Below, in pieces: positions 10,963 through 22,502 of a stretch of 64,000 nucleotides of DNA (positions are counted from its first letter, which is position 1; each line of letters begins with the position of its first letter). The translations under genes were made by a program, and so were the position numbers. The notes beneath the pieces were generated by a model. It had not been told where the DNA came from. It saw nothing but the letters and a program-made list of their open reading frames with translations, and did no database searches. The stretch covers positions 1,082,001 to 1,146,000 of the forward strand of contig JALMGJ010000029.1 of the NCBI GenBank assembly GCA_023362775.1, written 5' to 3'. Source of the DNA: Charina bottae (lineage: Eukaryota > Chordata > Lepidosauria > Squamata > Charinaidae).

Positions 10963-11159
10963 TCAATTGTAAGAGATTAGATTTGTATTTAACCTTATGT
11001 CTGTATCGGAAATAGTCGGAAGTCGCCTTTTCTTTTTTCTCTTTCTATTCACATCTTTATAGTTTGTTCCTTTTTCTTTAGTTCTGTTTTCTATCTATTC
11101 TATAGCTTTTTCTTTTTTGTATTTTAATTATATCTTGAAAATAAAAAAAAATTCTGCAG

Positions 11160-11956
11160 AAGCTAAGGGCATAGAAGTCCCAGTAGGCGCTTGAATGAAC
11201 AATTGGCCGATGCAAATATTGTGCATCGTGTGAAAACTCCTGTTCAACGTCCCACTCTGAACAATAGCTGGAGGATTGTTCTTGAGGATAGGCACCCAGT
11301 ACGAGAAGAGGATTGGCTTGCCAAAAGAGCTGTTTTTCTTCATGCAGGGATATCTTTGCGAACAAGCATCTTCAACTATAATGCTGCAAGGCCACAATTG
11401 CAGATGAGAAAAAAAATGTTTATAGTGTCCTTGTGTTCTTTTCTGGGAAATGCCATCCCAAAGCTTCCTCCTTCCAAAGAGGCTGGGATTTAGGAAGGCT
11501 GGGGCAAAGTTAGAGGGAGAGCATGGCTCCAGAGGCCTAGAGAAGAATGCACCATAAACTGCGCATGTGTGCTTTGGCAATGAGATTCTTGGTTCTAGGA
11601 AATGAGCAAAGGTGTCCTCTCTTCAGATCCACAGCACTTTGAGCCACGTGGCTGGAGATGTTTCTCCTCAGTCTTGTAGCAGCTTCTCTACAGTGGGAAC
11701 CATCATCCTAAAATCAGTGTATGTAGCAAACCTATAACACCATGGATTGTAGGCTTCGGGTCCTCCCCTGCTCTTGGGAACCCATCTTCATTTCACCTCT
11801 CTCTTGGGACAAGGGCAGGGGGGGTTCTTTCTCCCTTCATTCCACTTGATGGTGGACTAGGGGATCCCTAGAATGGATGTCTTGCTGGGTAAGATTTCTC
11901 TCGATGGGCCAAGGGAAGAAGGGGAACTGCTCTCCAAGACAGCTTGGCAACAGTGT
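11160..11956 (+). pseudogene. Older partial duplicate of the MROH-like gene (introns 6-7, exon 7), copy 1
   Basis: This matches 4,890-5,640 but with many more differences than copy 1 shows to copy 2, so it is an older duplicate. The equivalent of exon 7 (about 11,634-11,717, HFEPRGWRCFSSVL) has an in-frame TAG, and the downstream exons are lost. The L1 ends at its left edge and an antisense L1 piece begins at its right edge. Confidence 0.8.
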
Positions 11957-12311
11957 GTTGAAAGTCCATTTCAAACTGAGTTTTGCATTAATGAAATTAT
12001 GAGTCTTTTTACCCAAATTAAACCATTCTGACAATTGTGCAAATGTCAACCAATGGCAAGTATGACCTTCCAATTCAAGTTGTTCCCTTGCTCTAAGTTT
12101 AGGTTTGCCTTCCTCAAAATTCAACAAATCTTGATATCTCAACCAGCTTGGTTTCCCCACCATCTCTCTTTTGCAGAAGGCTTCTTGTGGTGACAACCAC
12201 AAAGGTACATTAGGAGACAATCTTAATTTGTATATTCCAATTCCTCAGTATGGTGCGCCTAACAAAATGATTGTTAAAACCTTTGTTAACTTTAACTCTG
12301 TCGTACCACAA
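11957..12311 (-). mobile_element. L1 ORF2 C-terminal fragment, antisense, copy 1
   Basis: Read on the - strand it encodes SPNVPLWLSPQEAFCKRE and FEEGKPKLRAREQLELEG, homologous to but clearly diverged from the L1 at 9,960-10,200. It is a 5'- and 3'-truncated insertion. Confidence 0.85.
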
Positions 12312-13765
12312 GTCATTCATTGGCGATCACTCGTAGCCGAGTAAGATTGTCTTCCAAAGGTAAAATTTTAACGGTGGATCCGTAAGTGGCTATAAAGGCC
12401 AATTCTGGATCCAGACAACCTCCCACAATGAGGGCATAGGTTTCCGGGTGGGAGACGGTCATGATGAGGGTTTGCCTGACGTGCCTTCCTTTTAGCTCTT
12501 TTCTCCTTTTCGCCCTGTACTCATGCTTCTTCAAAGTCCATAGCGCCATTAATAAAGGATGACCTCCAATTGAAACGCTCATGAGTTAGGGCTTCCCAGT
12601 TCTCAGTGTTGATATTACATTTTTTTTGTTCCAAAATTCATGGTTTTCTTTACGACCGCTAGATGGTGACCCCACTGGTCGCGGTAATCCAGTCAGGGAG
12701 AAAATGAGGCAGACTATGTTTAGGGCACCTTTTCTAGCCCCCTCCCCATATGTAGGCAGCCCCATCTCCATCTCCAAGCCCCTCAGTTCCCAGGAACGGG
12801 AAGCCCCTACTGTCCTCACCAGCCATCCCGAGGAGGGGAAGCAGCACTCCAAGGCTCCTTACCTGTTCCAGCTCTCAGCGCCATCAAGGTACCTCCGACA
12901 CAGGCCTCCCACCAAAACCGTCCCAGTGGGCCCGAGCAGTCCAACAGTCCCGCTTCCATTCAGGTGAGCGCCAGTCCAGACACCGCCCTCCAGCCAGGCA
13001 CAGCATTGCACATCCATCCAATCGCAAGGACAGCGGCTCCGGACCTCGCACTCTCTCTGCCGTCTGAAATGTGTTCTGCATTCTGAAGTTGTTTTCCAAA
13101 AGACTCTGTGCTGCTATTCAGTTTTTGAAATCTGTATTGGTTTGGTTACCTAATCTCCATTCATAAATGAACTTACAATATAAGTCTCTATTTTATAGAA
13201 AATTCTGCATTGGATCTATCCAGGGCATCTCCTGTCCCCAAAAACTTTGCAGGGAAATTACACACACACAGAGAGAGACACACAGAAATCTTTAATATCA
13301 GGGGATGAGCAGATTTCAATGGTCTTGTGCAATTTTGATCTCTTGTGGGAACATTACAATTTTGTGCAAGATCTTATAAGATTTTCGCACCTCTGCAGGA
13401 GATCTGAGATTTGTAGTCCTTTGTAGGTGATAGAAACTGATGGGGTCCATCAGATGACCAGCATCTCTGCAATGATTTTCCCATAGTCATACTTATAGGA
13501 AAATCATGAGATGTCATGGCTTCACTCTCCATTCTTTCCAGCAAGAAAACTTTGTAGTCCGATTTTACCTTTGCAAAGGCGACCCTTTCGCCTGCCCGAA
13601 AATACAAATCCCAAAGTAATTCAGGCAAAGCAAAAGGCCTTTATTATAGGGGTCAAGTGTCTTTATAGAGTACAGAAACATGGTACATGCATTTGATATA
13701 TGGGATGTGCCAGAAAGCAACTAATCAAGCAATAAAGGACATTGATTACATGTGAGAAGTAACCA
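12312..13765. other. Unassigned repeat-like block, copy 1
   Basis: The left part (12,313-12,582) has an 89-codon open frame on the - strand ending LTRLRVIANE, probably an unclassified retroelement end. The middle (12,640-13,070) is GC-rich with overlapping frames on both strands. The right part (13,190-13,760) has CA-rich and AT-rich stretches and resembles an antisense LTR or UTR (GGCCTTTATTATAGG). I could not assign a family. Copy 2 has the same block at 28,086-29,540. Confidence 0.4.
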
Positions 13766-14545
13766 TTTAAGAGGGCCAAGAGACGCCTAGAGCGCCGCTG
13801 GCCGAAGACGGGGAGCGAAGACGATCAAGCACGAGCTAGAGCCGCTATTAGAGCCTACCTCGTGGCGGTAAGGGCAGCGAAACATGGTTATTTCTCTGCT
13901 CTTCTTGCATCTGCAGATAGCCACCCAGTGGCCCTGTTTCAAGTGACCCGGACTCTCCTCAGAGGGCGTAATTCGGGGGTCTATCTCCAGGGCCGTTGTG
14001 AGGAACAGGCGGAGCATCTGGAGGGTAAAGTCGCTCGCATCCGCTCTGTGTTGAATACCAGCCTTGATGCAAGGCCAGTGGGGGCTATGGGGTCTGAGTC
14101 TTGCATGGGTATCTGGGAGGAGTTCGAGCCCATTGAACCTGAGGAAGTAGACAGGGTTCTTGTGGCTGTTGGTTGGGCCACTTCTGTGTTAGATCCGTGC
14201 CCCTCCTGGCTGGTCATGTGAGGATAGGTGAGTGGGTCTGGGCGATGGTTAATTCCTCTTTGAGGGAGGCGGTGGTCCCTCCGGCTCTTAAGGAGGTGGT
14301 GGTGCACCCCCTCCTGAAGGGGCCATCGCTCGACCCAATGAATCGGAATAGTTTTCACCCAGTCTCCAACCTCTCCTTTTTACGGAAGGTTGTTGAGAGA
14401 GTGGTCGCACAGCAGTTTCAAAGGGCTCTGGATGAAGCGGATTATCTAGACCCCTTTCAGTCAGGATTCAGGCCGGGATAGGGGACTGAGACGGCATTGA
14501 TTGCACTCTTGGATGACCTCTGGTGGGAGCGGGATGGGGCAGTGC
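13766..14545 (+). pseudogene. L2 (subfamily B) ORF2 5' part, copy 1
   Basis: Fragments of the L2 reverse transcriptase region: AAKHGYFSALLASADSHP, LDPCPSWLV, then after a frame change VVPPALKEVVVHPLLKGPS, PVSNLSFLRKVVERVV and DPFQSGFRPG. A TAG at 14,479 follows and then TALIALLDDLWWERDG. Frameshifts and the stop show that it is dead. It matches 29,540-30,313 in copy 2 and ends at the duplication junction. Confidence 0.88.
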
Positions 14546-15150
14546 TCTTGAAGAGCATTCGGAAGCTTCAGCTGGTACAGAATGCAGCTGCCTGGGTTGT
14601 AAATAGTGTCGGCTACTCGGCACATGTGACACCACTGTTTCGGGAGGTGCATTGGTTGCTGGTGTTTCTGGGTGCAATTCAAGGTGCTGGTTGTCATCTT
14701 TAAAGCCCTTCGTGTCTTGGGACCGGGTTACCTTAGGGACCGTCTTTTCCCAGTTTTTTCTACCCATCCAATCCGGTCCGGCAGGATGGGCATGCTCCGG
14801 GTCCCGTCAGCCAAGGAATGTCAGCTGGCGGGGACCAGGACACGTGCCTTTTCTGCTGTGGCGCCTGCCCTCTGGAACATCCTTCCTCCTGAGATTAGGA
14901 TGGCGCTGACTCTTTTGGCTTTTTGGAAGGCCTTGAAGACCTGGCTTTGTGCCCCGTACTGGGGGCCCAAATGTGCGAAGGGCCGGTTCTTGGTTGTGCT
15001 AACACCAATGGTTATTAAGATCTCTCGGCTGTATTTATATTTAAATTTTTGCATCCTTTTTATTGTCTGACTTTTTATTATTGTAAGCCACCCACAGTCA
15101 CTGGTCTGAGATGGGCGGCTATATAAATTGAACAAACAAACAAACAAACA
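14540..15150 (+). pseudogene. L2 (subfamily A) 3' part, forming a chimeric L2 at the duplication junction
   Basis: Encoded residues include SIRKLQLVQNAAAWVV, LGPGYLRDRLFPVF and TLWNILPPEIR-like wording, followed by a 3' UTR and a GAACAAACAAAC tail. The L2 that ends copy 2 differs throughout this region, so the join at about 14,540 links two subfamilies. About 700 bp of reverse transcriptase is missing at the join. Confidence 0.85.
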
Positions 15151-15803
15151 ATGGAAAACACTGATTACAGATAATGTTCCACAAGTGGCAGATTTATGGG
15201 TTACATCACTCCTGTTCCCAGCCAGGTGTGCATCCATCTCAAAACTGGCCAACCAAGAACCTCCCCCCTCTTCCAAGCGCAACACATCCCCATACATCCA
15301 AACACAACTTGAGAACTTCACTGGGCTCCAGCCACACACTACCTCAAGGCTTTAGTGGGGGGGGAAAGTACATTAAAAGTTATTATCTTGATCTTGCCAG
15401 ATCAAGAGTACGTCGCAGCCAAGGAAAAGCGAGCTCAAGTAGAAGAGACCAACAGAAATGGCAATGCCCAACCCTCTGGGGTTCATCACATAAATTTGTT
15501 CATCGTTTTCAAGACAAAGAGCACCATATGGCTTCTTATTTGGGCAGAATATATTCTACGAAGAGGTGAACTGTTTTTTCCTGATCTGGATTTAGGGTTT
15601 TTGAGTCTTGCCCAAGTGGGTAGCTTAAGAGAACGTCCGTACTAAGGGGCAGTCTACATGGGAAGAGCTAGGCCTCTTGGGCAAGCAGACAAGGAATCTG
15701 CAGCTTTCCTGATTCATTTTCTATCTTCCCAAAGGCTTTCGCCTGGCATTGCTGGGATGCAGAAACAGTGGGGCAGGTGGCTGTTGATAGAATCCCAAAT
15801 GGA
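15151..15803. other. Spacer between the copies, unassigned
   Basis: No gene was recognised. A 96-codon + strand frame at 15,355-15,645 has no recognised motif. The end (15,735-15,800) is weakly similar to 1,845-1,910, sharing GCCTGGCATTG, GGAGCAGGTG-like and ATCCCAAA blocks, which suggests an old paralogous piece of the same unit. Confidence 0.4.
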
Positions 15804-17008
15804 CGGCTGTGAGTAAAGGAGATCCAAAAGGGAATAGAATAGAATAGAATAGAATAGAATAGAATAGAATAGAATAGAATAGAATAGAATAGAATAATAA
15901 CTTTATTGTCATCCCACTATACACTATACAAGTGCGCAATAGAATGAAATTTCGTTGCAGTTGGCTCACAAATTCACTCAAGCAATACAATACTAATGAT
16001 AATAATAAAAAACCATAATTACTATAAAATACCCATTCTTATAAAATATACATTCTTATAAAATATACATTCTTTAACTCACAATTTCAGTCAAACATTA
16101 AAATACTAATAAAAATCCATAATTACTATAAAATATACATTCTTATAAAATATACATTCTTAAAAAATATACATTCTTTAACTCACAATTTCAGTCAAAC
16201 ATTAAAATTCTAATAAAAGTCCATAATTACTATAAAATATACATTTTTTACATATCCAACATATTTCACCTAAAAGAACCTATTTGGCATTCAAGAATCC
16301 AATAGCCTGGGGGACAAAGCTATTTCCCAATCTGGCTGTTCTACCTCGGATACAGCAGAACCTCTTCCCAGAGGGTAACAAAGAAAACAAACCATGATGA
16401 GGATGGGAGGCATCACTGATGATCTTTCGAGCTCTGGACCAACAGCGTGCATGTGCTAAATCTTCGATGAGGGGCAGAGATGTCCCAATTATCTTTTCTG
16501 CTGCCCTTACCACTCTCTGCACAGACTTTCTATCTGAGGCCCTACAGCCTCCAAACCAGATGGAAATACAGCTTGTAAGTACACTCTCTATAGTGCCTCT
16601 GTAGAAAGTAAGGAGAATGGAAGATGGGAGATGTACTTTCTTCATCCGACGCAAACGTTGCTGTGCTCCCTTTACCAAAAATGTGGTATTAAGGGACCAG
16701 GACAGACTATTTGTTAACTGCACCCCCAGGAATCTAATGCTACTGACTGACTCCACAGCTATGTTATTGATAAAAAGTGGAGTGTGACTGCACCGGTTCT
16801 TCCTGAAGTCTATAATAATCTCCTTAGTTTTTTCCACATTTAAAACCAAGCTGTTTTTATTGCACCACTCCACCAAACCCTTTACCTCCTCCCTATAAGC
16901 CCACTCATCCTCACCCCTGATAAGACCCACTACAGTTGTATCGTCCGCATATTTCACAATGGAATTGGTGGTATACTTGGCGGCTGTGAGTAAAGGAGAT
17001 CCAAAAGG
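15804..17008 (-). mobile_element. Rex1-like non-LTR retrotransposon, 5'-truncated, with 28-bp target duplication
   Basis: The element proper is 15,832-16,980 on the - strand. It encodes the reverse transcriptase end: KYADDTTVVGLI with the catalytic YADD, SLVLNVEKTKEIIIDFRK, RFLGVQLTNSLSW, FYRGTIESVLTSCI and LLPSGKRF. The frame is open to FLNAK. The 3' UTR ends GGGATGACAATAAAGTTATT, then a pentanucleotide ATTCT tail (15,832-15,897). Identical 28-bp direct repeats, CGGCTGTGAGTAAAGGAGAT plus 8 more bases, flank it at 15,804-15,831 and 16,981-17,008. Lack of the endonuclease and early reverse transcriptase fits 5' truncation during insertion. Rex1/Babar is the best family guess; another jockey-superfamily clade is possible. 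Confidence 0.88.
15832..15897. repeat. AATAG pentanucleotide tail
   Basis: A run of AATAG units abuts the left target duplication. It is the 3' tail of the - strand Rex1-like element. Confidence 0.95.
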
Positions 17009-18078
17009 TAATGACCAAGTTCTACAGAGAGAGCAACACACCTGGGACCGGATACTCCCACATCTCCCAAAGGAGAAAAAAAATGAAATATATTCTTGAA
17101 GTTGAGGAGAGGGTTATCTATTAGTGCATCAGTAACTAACGAGGCACCTATCTTGCAGTCCTGATGATAGAAACACATAGGACGGCTGCCTTGGGATCTT
17201 TAAAGGAAGAGGGAATGTCTAGCTCAGCTGAACTTGCTTGGACAGAAGTAGCATATCTCCAAGTATGAGATGCTGGTGAGAGTAAAGATTGAAAGTGACC
17301 ATCGACTGTATGACTCATTGTATTGACTATATGACTGGCTGGTGTGGTTCTAAGAGGCATCTACGTGGCCTTTATTTGATCCTATGTTAATTCTTGCTCT
17401 TAGATATGAGAACTCGGACTTTAGGCACAAAAGCAGGCTATCTCCAAATAAAGGGGGAGAGGAGGGTCAGAACTTCCTGCCAACGTTTCCTGCTAGTGGG
17501 ATTGCTCTCAGAAATCAATACATCGTTTTTGGAAAAAGGAAGCAGGAAATCATGCACTTTTGGTATGATCCAGCTTTCTGGCCATAGAGGAATGTCACTG
17601 AAAAGCCTCACTTGCTTAACGTAAAGCCCAGAAATTAAGAACAAAGTCTTTTGGAGATCCTATTTGGAGACCGGACGTTTCGCTGGCCAGAATGCAGAAA
17701 GGTTGACCAAGCCGGTCCAGGACAGCAATTTCTTCCCAAGTCTGATCCTTGGGCTCCCTTAACAGCCGGATCCTACAGCACAAGGAGCTTGGCTAAGAGA
17801 GGGTCATGTGATCTGGGGTTCAGCATCATTCAGCGATAGAGAATATTCCTTGGCAGAATTAGTCCTATGAATGCAGGATCCTTTTTTTTTCTCCTTGGCC
17901 TGGATTGCTGTATGAGAAATTATGTCTGATGTTAAAAAAACAGGGAGAGTTTCTCTCCTCTCTCCCTCTGTCTTTAGAGTCGGCACCATCTAAGAGCACT
18001 TTGGGATGCAGAAGATGGTTTTCCGCCCCTAAGCAGAAATAACAGAGGGAGCGGCCCCTAGACACAGGGACGTTGGGA

Positions 18079-18081
18079 AAC

Positions 18082-18116
<35 letters not shown>

Positions 18117-18121
18117 CACAC
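18079..18121. repeat. CA microsatellite, copy 2
   Basis: This is the equivalent of 1,617-1,654 and is slightly longer. Confidence 0.9.
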
Positions 18122-18905
18122 CAGCATGGCAACGCAAAGGGAATCAGCCTGCAAGGACCAATAGCTGCATTAAGGGGTCTTGCTCAGTCAGCTAGCTTAA
18201 TGGAGCTCCCATATGAAAAGTCCATGTACATCCAAAGAGCTATGACTTCCGTGCATGAAAGGTGGGAAATATGCAACTTTAGTGACTTGTTTGGTAGCTT
18301 CCTAGAGACCTTTGCCTGGCATTGGTGTAGGTAGAAAAGGTGGAGCAGGTGACCTTTGGTAGGATCCCAAAGGAGTCCTGTGATCTCCTTGGTAACTCTA
18401 GTGGCTTTATGACATCATCCAACCAGGTTTAACTGTCAGTTACTGACAGTTGACAGACTGAAAGCGTCTTCCAGGATGTAAGTTGGACTTCAGAAGGGCT
18501 CCTGCGCTCTCGGGAACCCTCCCCCAATTTGTAGCCAACGTCTCAGTGGGTTGGGATATTCCAGGGTTGAAAACACCCATTTGTTCCCTCTTAGGAAAGG
18601 GAAACGGGCAAAACTTCTGTTTTTCATTCCCTATTGGTGTTAAAAGCCTGGGTTGATCATTTTCAAATTGATTCGGATCACATAGCATCCTCAACCCCTG
18701 ACTTAGGAAAAGGTTCTTACATTTGTTAAACTCATCTGGCCATGGAACACACCAGGTCGCACAAAACGAAACCAAGGTAAAAACTGATCCGTTCAACCCA
18801 GAAGGATGAGTTTTCCACTATGCGTCACCTCCACCACAGGGATAGTGATTATGGAAATTGGGCTTTAGTCCATTCCTTCCTCAGCTTCCTTCCTCTCTGT
18901 TCTAG

Positions 18906-21900
18906 GGGATTTCTCAACTGGTTTTCATGTTTTGGAAGAAGAAAAAGGAAGAGTAGGAAAGCAAGCGGTCCAGGAGATGACGCTCCAAGTTCTCCAGAAG
19001 GAGCGACAGGCCAACTGGAGGACGCTGCCAAGCCTCCACACAAAAAGATATTTTTTATTGGCAAAGAGCTCCGGAAAGAGGGGCGGCTTGGTGAGCAGAC
19101 GCTTTGGGCTGGGCTGGGACGTTGGGAGGGAAAGGGAAGGACTTCCTTTAGGAGTGCAGTCCTCCGTTTAGGCAGATCCGGGAGCCGCTTCTGCATCTCT
19201 CCCGATTCACGGTTGCACACAGGGACAGGGCGGAGGCCAAACTCTCCCTGCTCCAGAAGCTCCCGAGTCCCCACTGACTTCCCACCAGTTCTGCTGCTTC
19301 CATGGGACTATTCTGGGAACCTTCAAGATTGTTCATCTACATAGTGGCAAATGGGGAGCGGGAAGATAGGGAGTGGGGTTGGCCTAAGGCCTCCGTGACG
19401 CTTCTCTCGTGGCCAGGAGACCGAGCCAGCTCTGTGAACCAAGAAAGAATGTTAGTGGATGGAATCGGGTCTTGACGGGAAGGACGCTGCAAAGACGGGT
19501 TTTGTTCAGCTGTAGCAGACCTAAAAATTGGTCTGAGGATCACAGCCTGTCTCTCCTTTCCCCGATTTCCCCGCAGAGGACAGGCGAGGGAAAAGGAAGC
19601 CCCTCTTCACAAAAACGGACCCCGAGCAAGCCTACAAGGCCCAACGCGAGGCTGCCAGTGTGAGAGCAGACCTGCGGAGCAGCCAAAACCTCTGGCAAGA
19701 GGTTTATGAAAGGAACGGCGAGGCAGCCCAAAACGTAGGTCCCATTTGGACACAGAAGCTCCCGTGGCTCGGCTTTGCTCCCGTGCTTGAACCCCAGATT
19801 CTTTGCCCAATCTCAGGGTGTTGCAAATGATTCCTCAGGACAGAGAGAGTCTCGGAAGGGTTTCCAGCTTCCCTTCTCCAAGGGAGGCCATTGGGGGCCT
19901 GTCGGCAAGACGCCCCACATCCTGCCTGACTGACAGCCTGACTCTTTTCCATTGCAGCAGGACAAGAGCATCATCCAGTGCCTGAGTTCCATCGCTGCTC
20001 TCTTCCGGATGAAGCAGAGCGGGGAACTGAAAGTCCCGGTTCCCCGGAACAAGAACGTTTATAGTCTTGCTGTCCTGGTAAGTAAGAGGGAGGGAGGGAG
20101 GGAGGGAGGGATGTAGAAATCAGTGGCAAGCAAAGGAGGGTGGGGAGAAATGAGGGGCAGAGGGAGAGGGAAAAAGCTACCCCTGGTTTTCAGAAGGGTC
20201 AGCAGAAGCTCACCTGAACTGAAAGCCCGTCAGAGAAAGAGAATGCAGCTTTCCAAAACAAGCCCATGCAAAGGGTCCTTCACCGGCAGGTCATTCTCCT
20301 TTGGACTGAAAGACAAGCTATGGCAGAAGAGCAGGTCAAAAGGTCAAAAGGACAACGAGGAAGGCGTGGGCTGGAGCAGCCTGGATAACTTTGTATTCTC
20401 TGCTTCTCTCCACTCTCTTTTCCCACAGGCTCTCTTGGAGGACAACAATTTAAGCAGCTTCTCTGCAGGACTAGCTGCACTTCTTGCGGTCTATGAGATC
20501 AGGTCAATTTCTTGTTTCTTTTGTAGTGTGAAAGGAAAATCTCCTTGAAGTACTCAGAGAGTAGGAAGGGGGAGAACAGAAAACAAACAAAAAAGTAAAA
20601 GCACCGCTTCATCTGGTACACCAGTTGTGCCCCCTCCTAGGTCAGGAGGCCTTTCAGACAGTCCCTCGTGCCCTGGTCCTTTTGCAGCTTGATTACTGCA
20701 ACACACTCCACAGAGGGCTGCCCTTGACAACCACCCAGAGGCTTGAGTTGGTCCACTGCCTATTTATTCATTCATTCATTCATTCATTCATTCATTCATT
20801 CATTCATTCATTCATTCATTCATTTATATATTTATATAACCTTTTGGACACTTTCAGCTGGGGCCACCCAATGAAAGGAAACGTCCCCTTGTGAAGTGGA
20901 GAGAAGAGAGGGTAGCTTGACCTGCCCACACCTCCTAGCAGTTCCCCACCTTCTCCTATTTTCTTGGGAACAGTGACACCTTAGTCAAACAGATGGGCAC
21001 TGATGTCACTTCCTTCTTTTGTCTCTACAGCAAGGTCCCACCAGCCATGGACCCACCGGTGGAAACCATGCTCCTGGACATCTTTGTCTTCCTCTGGATG
21101 GGCTCCATGGAGATCAGAGATGAGGATGTTCCTGAGGTACCATCGTCACCAACACTTAAAGGGACTTGCTTTTGGGTGCTGACATGACTGGGAAGACATT
21201 CCGGAAAAGCGCATGTCACCATCGGTCTTTCCTTTCAGGAAGAGAAGAAATTGATGGAGGCGGCCTTGGGCCTCACGCTCCGAGCTCTCCTTCGGCAGGC
21301 TCCGACATCAAAGCACTTCATTTTCATTTTGAAGGTAAGGGTGTAGAAGAACCACTTGGCCAGTGCAGACATTCACAGGATCAAGGGTGAAAACTCCTGC
21401 TCAATGTCCGACTCTGAACAGTAGCTGGAGGACTGTTCTTGAGGACAGGCATCCAGTACTTAAAGAAGATTGGTTGGTCAAAAGAGCTCTTTTTCTTCAT
21501 CCAGGGATATCTTCTTGCACAAGTACCTTCAACTGTAATATTTCAAGGCCAGAATTGCAAATGAGAAAAAGAAGTGTGGCCTTGAGTTCTTTGCTGGGAA
21601 ATGCCATCCAAAGCCATCCCAAAGCATTCCTGGGATTTAGGAAGGCTGGGGCAAAGTTAGGGGGAGAGCATGGCTCCAGAGGCCTAGAGAAGAATGCACC
21701 ATAAACTGCGCACTTGCACTTTGGCAATGAGATTCCTGGTTCTAGGAAATGAGCAAAGGTGTCCTCTCTTCTTCAAATCCGCAGCACTTTGAGCCACATG
21801 GCTGGAGATGTTTCTCCACTGTCCTGAAGCAGCTTCTCTACTGCAGCAACCACCATCCCAGCATCAATGTACGTACAGTAGCCATGGATTGCAGGCTTCG

Positions 21901-22502
21901 GGTCCCCTGCTGCTCTTGGGAACCCATCCTCAATTCACCTCTCTCTTGGGACAAAAGGGCAGGGAGGGTTTCTTTTTCCCTTCGTTCCACTTGATGGTGA
22001 ACTGGGGAATCCCTGGAATGGACATTCTGCTGGGTAAGATTTGTGTCGATGGGCCAAGGGAAGAAGGGGAAGTGCTCTCCAAGACACCTTGGCCACAGTG
22101 TGATGCACTTCTTTCTGTCCCTTCCAGGTCACAGAAGTCAAGCAGCCATTTCCAAAAATCCCTGCAGAACTCTGGCATGCTGCCAATGAGGATGGCTTCA
22201 TTAATGAAGGTAATTTCATTTGGAACGTTAAGGGGAAGGAGTGAGGGTCTCGGCACACGAACGGAAGGCAGGCAGGCAGGCCAGACCCACGCTTTCTATC
22301 CCAAATGGGGTATGTCTTTTCCAGCTATGTACCCAGCTGATTAAAGTTCGACATCTCTGTGTCATTCAATTCTTCTCACTTTGTTGACAGGCATAGTGTT
22401 CCCTACCCTTCGCAAACTTCCTTCCTTATCTTTCTCTCATCCTTTCTTTTCCATGCAGATGACCTAGCAGTAGAGGAGCTGTGTCCTTCCCCCACTATTT
22501 AA
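18906..22502 (+). CDS. MROH-like gene, copy 2, nine 3' exons
   Basis: Exons are 18906-19090, 19577-19734, 19958-20077, 20429-20502, 21031-21136, 21239-21334, 21785-21868, 22128-22209 and 22459-22502 (TAA), each the same length as in copy 1. All donors (GT) and acceptors (AG) are kept and the frame is open throughout. The few exon differences include Ser to Arg near the start of the second listed exon (DSRGKRK in copy 1, DRRGKRK here). The same NAGNAG acceptor is present at 19,958. The upstream exon was again not found. Two near-identical open genes could be both used or one redundant. The MROH assignment is inferred from helical HEAT-like exons and is not certain. Confidence 0.6.
20763..20823. 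repeat. TTCA microsatellite in intron (TTTA in copy 1)
   Basis: About 15 units of ATTC. The flanks match those of the TTTA run at 4,305-4,366. Confidence 0.9.

Larger units (their letters stand above)
6880..11152 (+). pseudogene. L1 non-LTR retrotransposon, broken and interrupted, copy 1
   Basis: In order along the + strand: a short open stretch before ORF2 (LTKYRATLDQQLSELQ); the ORF2 start with LTWNING, typical of the L1 endonuclease (7,080), frameshifted soon after; a later endonuclease block with YTPNEDKSKFF and LLGDWNGV (7,722-7,910); a linker (TVWDASKAVMRGHF, about 8,590); the end of reverse transcriptase with FADDVVLI (about 9,265) and LGLNVNKQKTK-like residues; the long C-terminal ORF; and a 3' UTR ending in an A-rich tail at about 11,152. 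Much of the fingers and palm region is missing around 8,810-9,250. Several other elements are nested inside. Stops, frameshifts and the missing palm mean it cannot work. Confidence 0.88.
437..14539. repeat. Tandem segmental duplication, copy 1
   Basis: Copy 1 matches copy 2 (16,905-30,313) over its whole length with only scattered substitutions and small indels. The offset between the copies is about 16,468 up to position 5,920 and about 15,770 after position 6,970. The change of 698 bp equals two extra 350-bp units in copy 1. The copies share every nested insertion, so those insertions came before the duplication. The right boundary is inside an L2 element. Confidence 0.93.

Noticed and set aside
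12313..12582. 89-codon - strand frame as a conserved small gene
   Set aside because: It is identical in both copies only because of the recent duplication, and it lies amid retroelement debris. No promoter, splice sites or known motif.
16280..17041. 253-codon - strand frame as a host gene
   Set aside because: It is the reverse transcriptase end of a Rex1-like element. Its first residues come from the target-site flank, not from a true start.
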